Of a stretch of DNA of 26,798 nucleotides, positions 1 to 7,429 are shown in pieces. The DNA is from Eubacterium sp. UBA5416 (lineage in GTDB: Bacteria > Bacillota > Clostridia > Lachnospirales > Lachnospiraceae). The DNA lies in NCBI GenBank assembly GCA_002409525.1, contig DHNM01000046.1, positions 1 through 26,798 on the forward strand, in the 5' to 3' direction. The notes under the pieces were generated by a model. The model did not search any database. It saw nothing but the letters and a program-made list of their open reading frames with translations, and had not been told where the DNA came from. The position numbers were made by a program, and so were the translations under genes. Positions within the stretch are counted from its first letter, which is position 1. Every line of letters begins with the position of its first letter.

Positions 1-53
1 AGAGCAATGGAAGAGATGAAATAATCTGTATGCGGTTTTGAAGGTACATATGT

Positions 54-124
54 AGGGGATTGGTCAAATGGTATGATAGGGGTCTCCAAAACCTTTGGTG
101 GGAGTTCGATTCTCTCATCCCCTG
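54..124 (+). tRNA. tRNA-Trp (anticodon CCA)
   Basis: The sequence folds as a full cloverleaf. The 7-bp acceptor stem is AGGGGAT (54-60) with ATCCCCT (117-123), followed by discriminator G124. The D arm is GTCA/TGAT. The anticodon stem is GGGGT/ACCTT, with loop CTCCAAA placing anticodon CCA at 86-88 after the invariant T. The T arm is GGGAG/CTCTC around loop TTCGATT. The 3' CCA is not encoded. CCA reads UGG, so this is tRNA-Trp. A terminator follows 10 nt downstream, so this tRNA is the last or only gene of its transcript. Confidence 0.95.
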
Positions 125-134
125 TTACTTTAAA

Positions 135-177
135 AGCCTGAAAACATTGAATATTCGATGTTTTCCAGGCTTTTTTT
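135..177 (+). terminator. Rho-independent terminator of the tRNA-Trp transcript
   Basis: AGCCTG plus AAAACAT (135-147) pairs with ATGTTTT plus CAGGCT (158-171), with one bulged base and a 10-nt loop. A run of seven T follows directly. It lies just after the tRNA. Confidence 0.88.
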
Positions 178-179
178 GT

Positions 180-511
180 CCGATATGCTATCGTAGTTAA
201 AGATATAATCGCTTGTTCTGCTAAATGCTTTAAAGTACCATTAAGTGTTGTGCACCCGAAATGTTGAAGATGTAAAAAAAAGGTCCAAACGATGTGACCA
301 GATTTATCAAACGTACTTCCAAGGGGAAAAACGGAGAGAAATCAAAGGATCACTATGAAATCAATTCAGAGATTCTCATATAACATTTTTGTACATAGAA
401 AAGAGAAGAAAACCCAGTGTTTACAAGGCTTTCCTTCTTTTTATCTTTCAAGTTTCTAACGTGATAATTTTGCTAAGGCAGATCCTATCATCTACCTTCA
501 GGGACACCCTC
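180..511. other. Intergenic stretch with no recognised gene
   Basis: About 330 bp between the tRNA terminator and the 3' end of the MobB-like gene. It is AT-rich. One short Lys/Arg-rich open stretch on the plus strand (about 245-355) has GTG/TTG but no ATG start and no convincing ribosome binding site. I could not match it to a family. Just downstream of the minus-strand stop a small AGGG/CCCT stem is visible, but it has no T run, so I do not call a terminator. Confidence 0.45.
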
Positions 512-1099
512 CTATCCGATGCTTTCTCGACTTTTATCAGCCAGCAGCTGAATAAACTTTTCAAATGAGGAATCATTCTGCTGCAGCACTGCATCAGCGT
601 ACTGGATTACAGTCTCTGCTGTGGGTTTTATCACATTTACAGAGTCACCTTTCGCATTTTTGATCATGACAAACAAGGCAGGTTCCGCGACCAGTCTGGC
701 GCTGTTTGACTCACAGAGAATCAGATTATCCTCTGGCACCAATTTTAAAGCAGCTTCCAGTGCCTCTTTTAAGTTTTCTTTCAAGGAACGAATCAGAAAA
801 ACATGGCTGGCACCTGCGGCTTTCAGTAGCATTGTGTCTTTTTGGCCTTCTCTGGATTCTTCTGTGATTTCGAAACAGCCTTTCAGGCCGCTGCACATGC
901 CACAGCCTGCACCGCCCCTGGGGCAGCGGTCAGCATTGCTCTTTACTGTGATAATTTTGAACGCTGTGATAGCTACCTGCTCTTTCAGAAGGTCGATAAT
1001 TTTCAGAGCGAGTGTAGTCTTGCCATTGTTTCTGTTTGTGGCACCTATCATAATCATATTTTTTATCTTCAGGATATCTTCATTTTTATTATTTGCCAT
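512..1099 (-). CDS. MobB-like P-loop NTPase with Cys-rich insert
   Basis: A 195-residue protein with a phosphate-binding loop GATNRNNGKTT at residues 19-29. The layout fits the MobB/dethiobiotin-synthetase-like P-loop group, where MobB helps make the guanine dinucleotide form of molybdenum cofactor. It differs by a Cys-rich insert with C59, C66, C69 and C75, which could hold a metal or Fe-S centre. A conserved-looking ESNSARL follows at 130-136. I chose the ATG at 1097-1099 because an AGGTGA ribosome binding site lies just upstream. A reading frame extends to 1171, but that N-terminal extension would run through the promoter. It is monocistronic and transcribed away from the carD-like gene. 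The molybdenum role is inferred and is supported weakly by the MocA/ModE-like gene at the other end of the window. It could be another NTP-dependent cofactor enzyme. Confidence 0.6.
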   Translation of the reverse strand: MANNKNEDILKIKNMIMIGATNRNNGKTTLALKIIDLLKEQVAITAFKIITVKSNADRCPRGGAGCGMCSGLKGCFEITEESREGQKDTMLLKAAGASHVFLIRSLKENLKEALEAALKLVPEDNLILCESNSARLVAEPALFVMIKNAKGDSVNVIKPTAETVIQYADAVLQQNDSSFEKFIQLLADKSRESIG

Positions 1100-1132
1100 T
1101 ATTTCACCTTTTGTCCCTGGTATTATACAATA

Positions 1133-1161
1133 AGTATACCTCTTATCGGAGAAGCCTTCAA
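1133..1161 (-). promoter_or_regulatory. Sigma-A type promoter for the MobB-like gene
   Basis: Read on the minus strand: -35 TTGAAG (1161-1156), 17-bp spacer, -10 TATACT (1138-1133). A second TATAAT lies slightly nearer the gene. The promoter is about 35 bp from the chosen start codon. Confidence 0.65.
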
Positions 1162-1209
1162 CATTTAACAAATCAAAAATAAAGGGCGAAAATTAATTTT
1201 GCAAAATCT

Positions 1210-1238
1210 TTGAAATTTTGTTGAATTTGTGTTACAAT
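1210..1238 (+). promoter_or_regulatory. Sigma-A promoter of the carD-like/sigma cluster
   Basis: TTGAAA (1210-1215), exactly 17 bp, then TACAAT (1233-1238). It is followed by a leader of about 230 nt before the carD-like start codon. A second possible -10 (TATAAT, 1343-1348) lies within that leader but lacks a good -35. Confidence 0.75.
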
Positions 1239-1252
1239 AGATATAAGAGATG

Positions 1253-1395
1253 AAAGGTGGGTAGAAATGCGCTAATATTTATTGGATTGGTACTATGCTC
1301 GGATAGTGAAGCTGTTTCATGTGACTTCTGAATATTGTGAAATATAATACAGGAAAAGAATACATGATGGCTGGCCTTAAGAGAGGTCAGCTTTT
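1253..1395 (+). promoter_or_regulatory. Long 5' leader with two-codon ORF and attenuator-like hairpin
   Basis: Soon after the predicted transcription start lies a strong ribosome binding site (AAAGGTGGG) and, 6 nt later, ATG CGC TAA (1267-1275), a two-codon reading frame. Further down, GCTGGCCT (1370-1377) pairs with AGGTCAGC (1384-1391), giving 8 bp with one G-U pair and a 6-nt loop, followed by TTTT. This resembles a weak attenuator before the carD-like gene. The elements are seen in the sequence; a regulatory role is inference. Confidence 0.4.
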
Positions 1396-1477
1396 ACGCA
1401 TATATTCAAGGGGTCAGGGCGTAAGCGGCAATAGTAACTGGAACATTATGACTGAGTTTGCGATAGGAGTGAATAAA

Positions 1478-2002
1478 ATGTATAAAGTAGGAGAATATAT
1501 TATATGTGGAAGCAACGGTGTATGTCAGGTTGAAAATATTGGCCCGATGAAGATTCCCGGTGTCGCAAAAGACAGGATATTCTATACCTTGACACCAGTC
1601 TATTCGGGCTGCAGTGCAGTTTATACTCCGACAGACAATGATAAGATGATTATGCGCCCAGTGCTTTCCAGGGAGGAAGCATGGAAGTTAATAGAAAACA
1701 TTGAAGAGATCGGAATTTATGAAGAACAAGACAATAAGCGCAGAGATATGGTCTTTAAAGATGCATTGAAAACGTGTGACTGCAGGGAGTGGGTTAAGAT
1801 TATTAATACGCTTCATTTAAAGAAGAAAAAAAGAATCGCTCAGGGAAAAAAAGAAATAACGAGCGATGAAAAATACCTGCAGGCAGCAGAAGAGAATCTT
1901 TATGGAGAATTGTCTATACCACTTAGAATGTCAAAAGAAGATGTGGAAGGTTTTATCAGTGAAAAAGTTGAATCTCTGATTGAAGATGAGGTATTCGCCT
2001 GA
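1478..2002 (+). CDS. CarD/CdnL-TRCF family RNA polymerase-binding regulator
   Basis: A 174-residue protein. Residues 1-65 match the CarD/CdnL/TRCF RNA-polymerase-interacting domain: it starts MYKVGEYIIC, followed by GSNGVCQVENIG and then a YxLTP strand. The rest is charged and helical, as in the DNA-contacting C-terminal domain of CarD proteins. In this family the protein binds the RNA polymerase beta subunit and stabilises open promoter complexes. The ATG at 1478 is preceded by ATAGGAGTG and begins at the domain edge. The frame stays open upstream to 1337, but that extension does not look like the family and overlaps the leader hairpin. The sigma-factor gene follows 85 bp later, so the two are probably co-transcribed. 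Confidence 0.8.
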   Translation: MYKVGEYIICGSNGVCQVENIGPMKIPGVAKDRIFYTLTPVYSGCSAVYTPTDNDKMIMRPVLSREEAWKLIENIEEIGIYEEQDNKRRDMVFKDALKTCDCREWVKIINTLHLKKKKRIAQGKKEITSDEKYLQAAEENLYGELSIPLRMSKEDVEGFISEKVESLIEDEVFA

Positions 2003-2087
2003 GCTTGATTAGAAAACCGAACACATGAATAAGAATCTTCACAAAAGACAAAGATATAGATAGCAAAAGAATTTGAGGGATATGATT

Positions 2088-3179
2088 GTGATAAAGATGA
2101 AAGAACAGATCGAGCAGCTGATTCGTATAGCGGGACATAATCATCAGATTCTAGAAAGCAGTGATGTGAACAAAGTATTCGGAAAGCAGCTCACGGGTGA
2201 GGAGTTAGGTATGCTTCGTACCCAGTTGAAGAATCGGGGGATAAAAATACAGGAGCCGAAAAAAGAGAATACGAATGAAATCGGCGATGACAAGTTAGTA
2301 AAGAATGAGTTACCTGAAAAGGGCAACGGGGAGGATGCTAAGATTCCTCTTGACGACTCCGTAAAGGCTTATCTGAAAGAGATCGGGAGTATTCCATTAC
2401 TGACCAGAGAAGAAGAGATAGATCTCGCAAAGAGAATAGAGGCAGGCGATGAATGGGCCCGTGAAAAGATGATCAATTCGAATCTGAGACTAGTTGTAAA
2501 TGTTGCGAAGAAACATGTGCGTGGAAGTAATATGGGATTTCTTGATCTGATCCAGGAAGGAAATATCGGTCTGATGAAGGCTGTCGAAAAATACGATTAT
2601 TCCAAAGGGTATAAGTTTAGTACCTATGCCATGTGGTGGATTCGCCAGGCGGTAACCAGGGCAATCGCAGACCAGTCAAGGACAATAAGAATACCGGTTC
2701 ATATGAAAGAACAGATGTCAAAAGTTAATAAGGCATCAAGGAAATTTCTATCCGATATGGGTCGTGAACCGACGACCGAGGAATTGGCTGAGGTCATGGA
2801 TATGCCTGAGGAACGCGTAAAAGAAATCGTAAAACTATATGGCGATACGATCTCTCTGGATACTCCGGTGGGTGATGATGATGACTGCAAACTTCAGGAC
2901 TTTGTTGCCGATGATAATACTTCAGATCAGTTTACAAGTGTTGAGCATGTGATGCTGGGAGATGAATTGGATCAACTCCTTTCAGGCTTAACTGATCGGG
3001 AACAGCGTATCATTAGACTGCGTTTTGGATTTATAGACGGCCGGATCTGGACATTAGAGCAGGTTGGAGAAGAATATCATGTGACAAGAGAACGGATACG
3101 GCAGATTGAAGTAAAAGCACTGCACAGATTAAAACACCGAAAAGATATAAAAAATCTAAAATCTTATCTGGAGGCTTAA
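2088..3179 (+). CDS. Sigma-70 family RNA polymerase sigma factor, RpoD/SigA-like
   Basis: About 363 residues with the sigma-70 regions in order. There is a short region 1.1-like N-terminus. Region 1.2 (DDSVKAYLKEIGSIPLL) is near 90-106. Regions 2.1-2.4 include GFLDLIQEGNIGLMKAVEKY and FSTYAMWWIRQAVTRAI. Region 3 follows, then region 4 with VTRERIRQIE near 332-341. Region 2 is very close to primary sigma factors. Region 4 departs from the usual pattern: IDGRIWTLEQ replaces the common DDGRTRTLEE-type segment, and the C-terminal tail lacks the usual HPSRS. It may therefore be a second SigA-like paralogue rather than the housekeeping factor. Start choice is uncertain. GTG at 2088 lies 8 nt after GAGGG; ATG at 2097 is the next option; TTG at 2073 and ATG at 2082 fit the ribosome site poorly. 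Confidence 0.9.
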   Translation: MIKMKEQIEQLIRIAGHNHQILESSDVNKVFGKQLTGEELGMLRTQLKNRGIKIQEPKKENTNEIGDDKLVKNELPEKGNGEDAKIPLDDSVKAYLKEIGSIPLLTREEEIDLAKRIEAGDEWAREKMINSNLRLVVNVAKKHVRGSNMGFLDLIQEGNIGLMKAVEKYDYSKGYKFSTYAMWWIRQAVTRAIADQSRTIRIPVHMKEQMSKVNKASRKFLSDMGREPTTEELAEVMDMPEERVKEIVKLYGDTISLDTPVGDDDDCKLQDFVADDNTSDQFTSVEHVMLGDELDQLLSGLTDREQRIIRLRFGFIDGRIWTLEQVGEEYHVTRERIRQIEVKALHRLKHRKDIKNLKSYLEA

Positions 3180-3196
3180 AGGCTCTGGTTAGATGA

Positions 3197-3237
3197 GGAC
3201 TGTGTCGAAAAGTCGTAAATGGCAGACGGTACAGTCC
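3197..3237 (+). other. Inverted repeat between sigma gene and ABC-class ATPase gene
   Basis: GGACTGT (3197-3203) and ACAGTCC (3231-3237) form a perfect 7-bp stem that can extend through GTC/GAC around a small bulge. No T run follows, so it is not an intrinsic terminator. It could shape the mRNA between the two genes. Confidence 0.35.
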
Positions 3238-3271
3238 GAATTACGTTTAGGACACAAAAAGGATATTACAT

Positions 3272-4975
3272 ATGAAAAATCAGACAGATTTAAAAAACAT
3301 GTTAAACAGAATAGATCACAGGAGTTACCCCGCATATAAGGATATTAAGGGCTCGTATCAATTTGATAGATATATGCTTTCAATAGACCATGTTCAGGGA
3401 GATCCATTTGCTTCGCCATCGAAGATCAGCATTCATATCTTAGGAAATGAAGCGGCATTTCCGGCTGCATTATATGATATGAAGGTAAAAAGGATTGCGC
3501 TGCAGGATTGTTTATTGAGACAGTTTTCCGGGCAGATTGAGAGATTCAGTTTTAAGGCAAAAGGCTCCGGAAAGAGTGGACTCCTGTCAGTGAGCAGATG
3601 CGGGCAGGAGATTCTGGAGCGCAGCGGCTGCGAGGTCGATATGAAAAATGGCGATCTGATTATCAGAATGGAAATTGGATTTCCTGCGAACGGCAGAAAA
3701 ATCAATGCGAGAGAATTGGAGAGGATACTCTTCGAATTTCTTCCGCTCTGTGTCAGAAAAACACTGTTCTATCAATCTCTGGATTCCAGAATGCTAGAGC
3801 GGACAGCGGAATTGGCAGTTGATCAGCAGTATATCCGCGATCAACTGCCTAAGCTTGGACTGACGGCTTTTATCGCAAATGATGCCATCCTTCCACGTGA
3901 ATCGGGTGTATCCCAAAAGCCGATGAGAAATGCAATAAAATTTCATTCACCGAAATCGATGGAAGTAACTTTGAATCTGCCGAATCACAGGAACATCAAC
4001 GGCATGGGGCTGAAAAAAGGAATTAACCTCATTGTCGGCGGTGGTTATCATGGAAAATCAACAGTGCTGAAAGCGCTTGAGCTTGGAGTCTACAATCATA
4101 TCGCGGGTGATGGCAGAGAATACGTAATTACAGATCGTACGGCAATGAAGATCCGATCCGAAGATGGACGCAGTATTAAAAATGTGGATATCTCGATGTT
4201 TATCAATGACCTCCCAAATAAGAAGGATACCAGGTCTTTTTATACGGAGGATGCCAGTGGAAGTACATCACAGGCGGCAAATGTGATCGAAAGTATGGAA
4301 GCCGGAACCAGATTGTTCCTGATTGACGAAGATACCAGCGCAACAAACTTTATGATTCGCGATGAACTCATGCAGAGAGTAGTACACCGTGAATCAGAGC
4401 CAATCACACCATTTATTGACAGAATACGAGGATTATATGAAAAGGACGGTATTTCTTCAATTATTGTAGCCGGGAGTTCAGGATCTTATTTCCGAAAAGC
4501 AGACTGTATTGTGCAGATGGATCACTATATCCCAAAGGAAATCACGAAATTTGCTAAGGAGGAAGCCGAAAAATTTATGGCTGTATCAGAATCAGCGCCC
4601 AAATATCAACATCCTTCATTTGCAAGGAGTATCAAGGCAGACCGCTCATTTCGAAAGAATAACAGAATTAAGATAAAAACGCTTGGAAGAGATTCTGTTT
4701 CGATCAATCATGACACGATTGATCTAAGGTATGTGGAGCAGCTGGCCGATGTGGAACAGCTGGTCACATTGGGCTATATGGTAAAATATGCCGAGATCCA
4801 TCTGTTTGACGGGGAAAAATCTCTTCAGGAGGTGGTGGATATCCTTTCAGATTCAATAGATCAAAATGGTTTTGCCGCAATCTGTGAGGGACATAACCTT
4901 CCCTCTGATCTTGCCAGGCCGCGGAGACAGGAGATCTTTGCCTGCTTCAACCGTTATCGCACTCTGCATATGTAA
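3272..4975 (+). CDS. ABC-class ATPase domain protein (COG3044 type)
   Basis: A 567-residue protein of the predicted 'ATPase of the ABC class' family. Visible motifs are a Walker A loop GGGYHGKST (256-264), a signature-like segment ASGSTSQAANV (328-338) and a Walker B LFLIDEDTSATNF (348-360). There are no membrane segments, so it is a soluble cytoplasmic ATPase, not a transporter. Its length is normal for the family. The cellular role of this family is not established as far as I know. The start ATG follows AAAAAGGATATT. It lies 92 bp after the sigma gene with no promoter or terminator that I can see between them, so co-transcription with the carD-like and sigma genes is likely. A hairpin terminator follows the stop. 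Confidence 0.85.
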   Translation: MKNQTDLKNMLNRIDHRSYPAYKDIKGSYQFDRYMLSIDHVQGDPFASPSKISIHILGNEAAFPAALYDMKVKRIALQDCLLRQFSGQIERFSFKAKGSGKSGLLSVSRCGQEILERSGCEVDMKNGDLIIRMEIGFPANGRKINARELERILFEFLPLCVRKTLFYQSLDSRMLERTAELAVDQQYIRDQLPKLGLTAFIANDAILPRESGVSQKPMRNAIKFHSPKSMEVTLNLPNHRNINGMGLKKGINLIVGGGYHGKSTVLKALELGVYNHIAGDGREYVITDRTAMKIRSEDGRSIKNVDISMFINDLPNKKDTRSFYTEDASGSTSQAANVIESMEAGTRLFLIDEDTSATNFMIRDELMQRVVHRESEPITPFIDRIRGLYEKDGISSIIVAGSSGSYFRKADCIVQMDHYIPKEITKFAKEEAEKFMAVSESAPKYQHPSFARSIKADRSFRKNNRIKIKTLGRDSVSINHDTIDLRYVEQLADVEQLVTLGYMVKYAEIHLFDGEKSLQEVVDILSDSIDQNGFAAICEGHNLPSDLARPRRQEIFACFNRYRTLHM

Positions 4976-5029
4976 ACAGTCGGGTTTTGCTCTATACATC
5001 AGGAGTAAAACCCGGCTGTATTATTTATT
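4976..5029 (+). terminator. Hairpin terminator after the ABC-class ATPase gene
   Basis: ACAGTCGGGTTTT (4976-4988) pairs with AAAACCCGGCTGT (5007-5019) around an 18-nt loop, followed by the T-rich ATTATTTATT. The stem begins at the base after the stop codon. It may also stop the convergent small minus-strand gene. Confidence 0.7.
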
Positions 5030-5195
5030 CACCGCCCGGGCCGTCTCTTCTCGGACGTTCAGATTCCGGAAGAGGCTGTACATTGGGAACTTCCATACCG
5101 TGTTTACTTTTTTGGGGTAAATCAATTTCAGGAGTATTTCCATCACCGTATGAATCCTTATTTCTTGGCGGATCACCGATATAGTCTTTTTTCAT
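5025..5195 (-). CDS. Small conserved-looking acidic/proline-rich protein (56 aa), function unknown
   Basis: A 56-residue protein starting MKKDYIGDPPRNKD and ending ERPRRDGPGGE. It is rich in Pro, Gly, Asp and Glu, with no signal peptide or membrane segment, and looks disordered. The ATG at 5193-5195 has GGTGG upstream on the minus strand. An in-frame start further up (5234) has no better site. It is transcribed divergently from rarA and convergently with the ABC-class ATPase gene, ending beside that gene's terminator. I do not recognise a named family. The clean ribosome site and biased, non-random composition argue for a real gene. Confidence 0.6.
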   Translation of the reverse strand: MKKDYIGDPPRNKDSYGDGNTPEIDLPQKSKHGMEVPNVQPLPESERPRRDGPGGE

Positions 5196-5268
5196 GACAT
5201 AACCACCTTTCCACGTAATTGTTAAAGGATACATCTATAGTCTGTCTGAAATTATGATAAATATACAC

Positions 5269-5297
5269 TTGAATATAGAACATAAGTTTGATAAAAT
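5269..5297 (+). promoter_or_regulatory. Sigma-A promoter of rarA
   Basis: TTGAAT (5269-5274), 17 bp, TAAAAT (5292-5297). It lies about 20 bp before the rarA start, just upstream of its GGAGG site, so the leader is very short. Confidence 0.7.
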
Positions 5298-5316
5298 CAC
5301 TGAAGGAGGATTTTTT

Positions 5317-6651
5317 ATGGAACAGATGTCTTTATTTGACAATCGGGAGAATTTCAGCCCGCTGGCAACGAGACTGCGCCCGGAATCGCTGGATGATTTT
5401 GTAGGACAGAAGCATTTACTCGGTAAAGGGAAAATGCTGAGAAATCTGATTGAAAAAGATCAGATTTCGTCGATGATATTCTGGGGACCGCCCGGGGTAG
5501 GGAAAACAACCCTGGCCAGAATTATTGCCAATCGGACACAGGCGGAGTTTACAGATTTCAGTGCTGTTACATCTGGAATTCGGGAGATTCGTGATGTGAT
5601 GACCAAGGCTGAGAACAGCAGACGTATGGGGCGGAAAACGCTCTTGTTTATTGATGAGATTCATAGATTTAACAAAGCACAGCAGGATGCATTTCTGCCC
5701 TACGTGGAAAAAGGAAGTATCATTTTAATTGGAGCTACAACAGAAAATCCGTCATTTGAGATAAATGCGGCCCTGTTGTCGAGATGCAAGGTGTTTGTTT
5801 TGAATATGCTACAGGAAGATGACCTGGCTGAACTGCTGCAACATGCCCTTAAAAGCCCGAAGGGATATGGAAATCAAAAGATAGGAATCAGTGAAAGGCA
5901 GATTAGCGCGATTGCACAATTTGCAAACGGAGATGCCAGAACAGCTCTCAACACGCTCGAGATGGCAGTTCTCAATGGTGATATTGATGAAGAGCAGATC
6001 ACTGTAACCGATGAAGCTTTGCAGCAGTGTATCACCAAAAAGTCCCTTCTGTATGATAAAAAGGGTGAGGAACACTATAATATCATATCGGCGCTTCACA
6101 AATCCATGCGTAACAGTGACCCGGATGCCGCACTTTACTGGATGACCCGGATGCTTGAGGGAGGGGAAGATCCGCTTTATATAGCAAGAAGGCTGATTCG
6201 CTTTGCAAGCGAGGATGTCGGAGCTGCCGACCCTGAGGCACTTCAGATAGCAGTGGCGTCTTACCAGGCCTGTCATTTTATCGGGATGCCTGAATGTGAC
6301 GTAAACCTTGCAGAGGCTGTTGTCTACCTGTCGATGGCACCAAAGTCGAATGCTTTGTATCTGGCCTGTGAGGAGTGCAAAAGCGATATAAAAAACCGTC
6401 CGGATGAACCGGTTCCCTTAACGATCCGGAATGCGCCGACCGGCCTTATGAAGGATCTTCATTATGGGGAAGGTTATCAGTATGCCCATAACATGAAAGA
6501 AAAAGTAGCCAGGATGCAGTGCCTTCCTGATACACTTGCCGGCAGGCGGTATTACAATCCAACTACCGAGGGGCAGGAGAAACAGATATCCGAGAAGCTT
6601 GAAGATATCCGTAACTGGAAAGAAGAAAAGCCCGGATCCGATCCGCAATAG
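5317..6651 (+). CDS. rarA: Replication-associated recombination protein RarA (MgsA), AAA+ ATPase
   Basis: A 444-residue clamp-loader-like AAA+ ATPase that acts at stalled replication forks. Motifs: Walker A GPPGVGKTT (57-65), Walker B LLFIDEIHRF (109-118), sensor-1 GATTENPSF, and the C-terminal RarA region with SEDVGAADP and the substrate-binding/tetramerisation part ending near YNPTTEGQE. The N-terminus carries QMSLF (residues 3-7), which matches the consensus for binding the beta sliding clamp. The ATG at 5317 follows GAAGGAGGATTTTTT; the frame continues upstream to 5254, but that would include the promoter. Length is normal for the family. It is alone on its transcript as far as can be seen. 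Confidence 0.95.
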   Translation: MEQMSLFDNRENFSPLATRLRPESLDDFVGQKHLLGKGKMLRNLIEKDQISSMIFWGPPGVGKTTLARIIANRTQAEFTDFSAVTSGIREIRDVMTKAENSRRMGRKTLLFIDEIHRFNKAQQDAFLPYVEKGSIILIGATTENPSFEINAALLSRCKVFVLNMLQEDDLAELLQHALKSPKGYGNQKIGISERQISAIAQFANGDARTALNTLEMAVLNGDIDEEQITVTDEALQQCITKKSLLYDKKGEEHYNIISALHKSMRNSDPDAALYWMTRMLEGGEDPLYIARRLIRFASEDVGAADPEALQIAVASYQACHFIGMPECDVNLAEAVVYLSMAPKSNALYLACEECKSDIKNRPDEPVPLTIRNAPTGLMKDLHYGEGYQYAHNMKEKVARMQCLPDTLAGRRYYNPTTEGQEKQISEKLEDIRNWKEEKPGSDPQ

Positions 6652-6780
6652 CATCAGCTTAAGAAAGTTTAATGAAAAGTTCACTGATTTTTCAACACTT
6701 TCCTGATGAAATCCGTTATAATGAGACTGAGTGAGAGCTCAAAGTACTTTTTAATAGAAATGGGGATAGGAGTAGAAAAA

Positions 6781-7224
6781 ATGAATATTTTATTTTTTAT
6801 CACGCCAAAAAGCGAGGTCGCATATATTTCTGAGGATTTTACTTTGAGGCAGGCGATCGAAAAAATGGAGTACCATAAATACACAGCGATTCCACTACTT
6901 AGCAAACAAGGTTATTATATCGGAACCATCACAGAGGGCGATATCCTGCGATGCGTCAAAGAGAGATGTGATTTAAACTTCCATGACGCGGAAGATATAC
7001 CGATTGTCGAAGTAAAGCGCCGCTGGCATAATGAGCCGGTGAACATAAACTGTAATATCGAGGACCTGGTGACAGTGTCTATGAAGCAGAACTTCGTGCC
7101 TGTTGTCGATGATGAAGGTGTTTTCATTGGAATTATAAGAAGAAAAGATATCATACAATATTGCTATGAAAAATCAGGCCTCAAAGATAATGAACTCAGC
7201 AGCAAGCAGACCATTGGAGCCTAA
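6781..7224 (+). CDS. CBS-pair domain protein, DarB/YkuL-like
   Basis: A 147-residue protein made almost entirely of two CBS motifs, near residues 12-60 (YTAIPLLSKQGYYIGTITEGDIL) and 78-128 (NFVPVVDDEGVFIGIIRRKDII). CBS pairs bind adenine nucleotides. Size and layout match Bacillus DarB (YkuL/CbpB), which binds cyclic di-AMP and controls (p)ppGpp synthesis and pyruvate carboxylase. That parallel comes from family knowledge, not shown here. The ATG at 6781 follows ATAGGAGTAG. A TATAAT (6717-6722) upstream is a likely -10 but has no clear -35. The gene stands alone between rarA and the intergenic repeat. Confidence 0.8.
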   Translation: MNILFFITPKSEVAYISEDFTLRQAIEKMEYHKYTAIPLLSKQGYYIGTITEGDILRCVKERCDLNFHDAEDIPIVEVKRRWHNEPVNINCNIEDLVTVSMKQNFVPVVDDEGVFIGIIRRKDIIQYCYEKSGLKDNELSSKQTIGA

Positions 7225-7236
7225 TCCTACAAACAT

Positions 7237-7258
7237 AAACGCAGGACCTTTTGACCCT
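7237..7258 (+). repeat. Intergenic repeat core, copy A
   Basis: A 22-bp copy of the core CGCAGGACCTTTTGACCCT (with a preceding AAA), 58 bp upstream of copy B. Unlike copies B and C it leads straight into TATGATAC, which is the left arm of the next unit. It therefore looks like the truncated end of a neighbouring unit. Confidence 0.8.
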
Positions 7259-7325
7259 ATGATACACGGATTACTCCGCGCTTGCGCTCACATGAAACGC
7301 AGGACCTTTTGACCCTGGTATCATA
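7258..7325 (+). repeat. Intergenic repeat unit, copy B, bounded by inverted repeats
   Basis: TATGATAC (7258-7265) and GTATCATA (7318-7325) form 8-bp inverted repeats enclosing a GC-rich mini-palindrome (GCGCTTGCGC) and the core at 7295-7316. The right-hand 34 bp (7291-7324) is identical to 26741-26774. The unit sits between the CBS gene and the argS promoter and contains no reading frame of note. Confidence 0.75.
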
Positions 7326-7330
7326 TTGTA

Positions 7331-7359
7331 TTGTAATTTATATAAGTCCATGCTATGAT
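7331..7359 (+). promoter_or_regulatory. Sigma-A promoter of argS
   Basis: TTGTAA (7331-7336), 17 bp, TATGAT (7354-7359). It begins 6 bp after the intergenic repeat. The leader to argS is about 65 nt, too short for a T-box. Confidence 0.65.
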
Positions 7360-7429
7360 TAAATAGCTGCTGTTAAGACACTTTTGGCAGGGCTTGCAGT
7401 AACAGATTTTATACGAGGTGGACATTTTT

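Noticed and set aside
1..24. Possible last codons of a gene ending at TAA (24)
   Set aside because: Only seven codons are visible, in one of three possible frames; nothing identifies them.
245..355. A short Lys/Arg-rich open stretch
   Set aside because: No ATG, no ribosome site, no family match; could be a remnant but cannot be supported.
621..1133. A 170-codon plus-strand open frame opposite the MobB-like gene
   Set aside because: It has no recognisable domain, and the opposite strand has a clear P-loop protein with promoter and ribosome site.
7237..7325. CRISPR array
   Set aside because: Only two cores side by side with unlike flanks and no spacers of regular length; the third copy is 19 kb away and no cas genes are present.
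7360..7429. T-box riboswitch before argS
   Set aside because: The leader is about 65 nt, too short, and no T-box sequence is present.
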